A DNA stretch of 64,000 nt from Spinacia oleracea (taxonomy: Eukaryota > Streptophyta > Magnoliopsida > Caryophyllales > Amaranthaceae). Position 1 is the first letter of the stretch. Each line of letters starts with the position of its first letter. The notes under the pieces were generated by a model. It ran no database searches and had not been told where the DNA came from. It saw only the letters and a program-made list of their open reading frames with translations. The stretch lies in assembly GCF_020520425.1 (NCBI RefSeq), contig NC_079487.1, positions 112,750,141 to 112,814,140 of the forward strand, in the 5' to 3' direction. Made by a program: the position numbers and the translations under genes. Positions 63,215 through 64,000 of this stretch are shown here, piece after piece.

Positions 63215-64000
63215 TGTAATACCTCGTATTTTTATAATATTTATAAATATATTTTATTATATTTATAAAGCATTTTACGATTTTTGAAAATTAATTCGCA
63301 TTTAAATAATATTTAAATGTATTTTAATTAATTAGAATATTTATTATTTTAATTAATTACGAAACGAATTTAATTCTTGAGTCGGAAAATTAAATGGGTT
63401 GCAAGTGATTTCAAAGGTTTCGGGTTTTAAATGAAAAGTACAATTCGTTTTATTAAACGAGCCCAATCAAAAGAATTTAATTCAAGTCATATGCCAGCTC
63501 AATCATTTAATTCCCTAAGCCCAGTTCTATTTTTCCTAAGCCTAGCCCATTGAGAATAGGGAGCCTATAAATAGGACTCCTCATCATTAAATGAACCCCT
63601 AAAATTTCATAAAGCCTCTTTTGCTTTGCTTGCCCCTCACTCCAACTCCTCTCTCTCTCTTTGCTCAGCGCCCGCACGCCCTCAAGGCTTCGTGCTGCAC
63701 CCGCACACCGCACGGCCTCGTGCCCTCGTGCCCGCCTCTCGCCCACACTCTCTCTCGCCTCTCCTCTCTTGCCCGCAGCCGCAGCGCGCACTCGTTCCCT
63801 ACGTTGCTGTTGTGCCCTGTTGTTGCTCGTGTGCTCGCGCACACCCTTGCTCGTCCCCTTGCTCGTGTGCTCAGCGCACACCCCTGCTCGCCCCTCTCAC
63901 TCGCACGCTGCGCCAGCCCCGCACGCGCTGCCATGTCGCTGCCCCTTTGTTCGTCGCCCTTGCTGTGCGCGCACACACACGGACGTGTGTGTGTGTGTTG
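63215..64000 (+). repeat. LTR of a retrotransposon, cut by the window end
   Basis: It starts TGTAATACCTCGTATTTT, a common start of plant Gypsy LTRs. A TATA box (CTATAAATAGG) is at about 63565 and a GC-rich transcribed region (63650-64000) follows. Orientation is inferred from the TATA box. The Ala/Arg-rich minus-strand frames here come from base composition. Confidence 0.6.

Overview
The window is nuclear DNA of a flowering plant. The split genes with GT-AG introns are plant-type: a BEL1-like homeodomain factor, a DA1-family protein, a TOPP-type PP1 phosphatase, a plant-type folylpolyglutamate synthase and an SLC25 carrier. tRNA genes carry upstream CAA motifs, and Stowaway, CACTA, hAT, MULE, SINE, Helitron and LTR elements fill the space between genes. 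The abundant octamer ACTCCGTA and the style of the SINEs suggest Caryophyllales, perhaps Amaranthaceae (spinach, beet, quinoa). That is inference; only the eudicot assignment is firm.

Layout. A tRNA-Lys(CUU) gene (98-170, minus) is followed by a very young Copia retrotransposon (912-5844) with two identical 162-bp LTRs and a GTAAC target duplication. Next come a Stowaway MITE and a 1.4-kb MULE-like foldback element (7159-8586). A four-exon BEL1-like gene (8974-14045, plus) carries three more tRNA-Lys genes antisense in its 3.2-kb first intron. From 14046 to 22946 there is repeat-rich non-coding DNA. A seven-exon mitochondrial carrier gene (22947-27694, plus) converges on a 12-exon DAR2 gene (28870-33273, minus). 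From 33274 to 46442 there are nested MITEs, Helitron ends and a truncated Copia-like element whose 5' LTR starts at 40737. A three-exon PP1 catalytic subunit gene (46443-49968, plus) converges on a 16-exon folylpolyglutamate synthase gene (51842-61749, minus). The right edge holds a non-autonomous hAT element with its own target duplication and the start of another LTR.

The five genes are ordinary single plant genes and do not form a pathway or operon: transcription factor, metabolite carrier, growth-limiting peptidase, phosphatase and folate enzyme. I found no gene cluster that looks like a new system. The least ordinary signals are the antisense intronic tRNA-Lys array, a perfect 38-bp hairpin in DAR2 intron 3, paired C18/G16 homopolymers in one PP1 intron, and several complete non-autonomous transposons whose target duplications can be read directly. 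All gene models were spliced by eye; reading phase was checked across every junction, but no transcript evidence was available.
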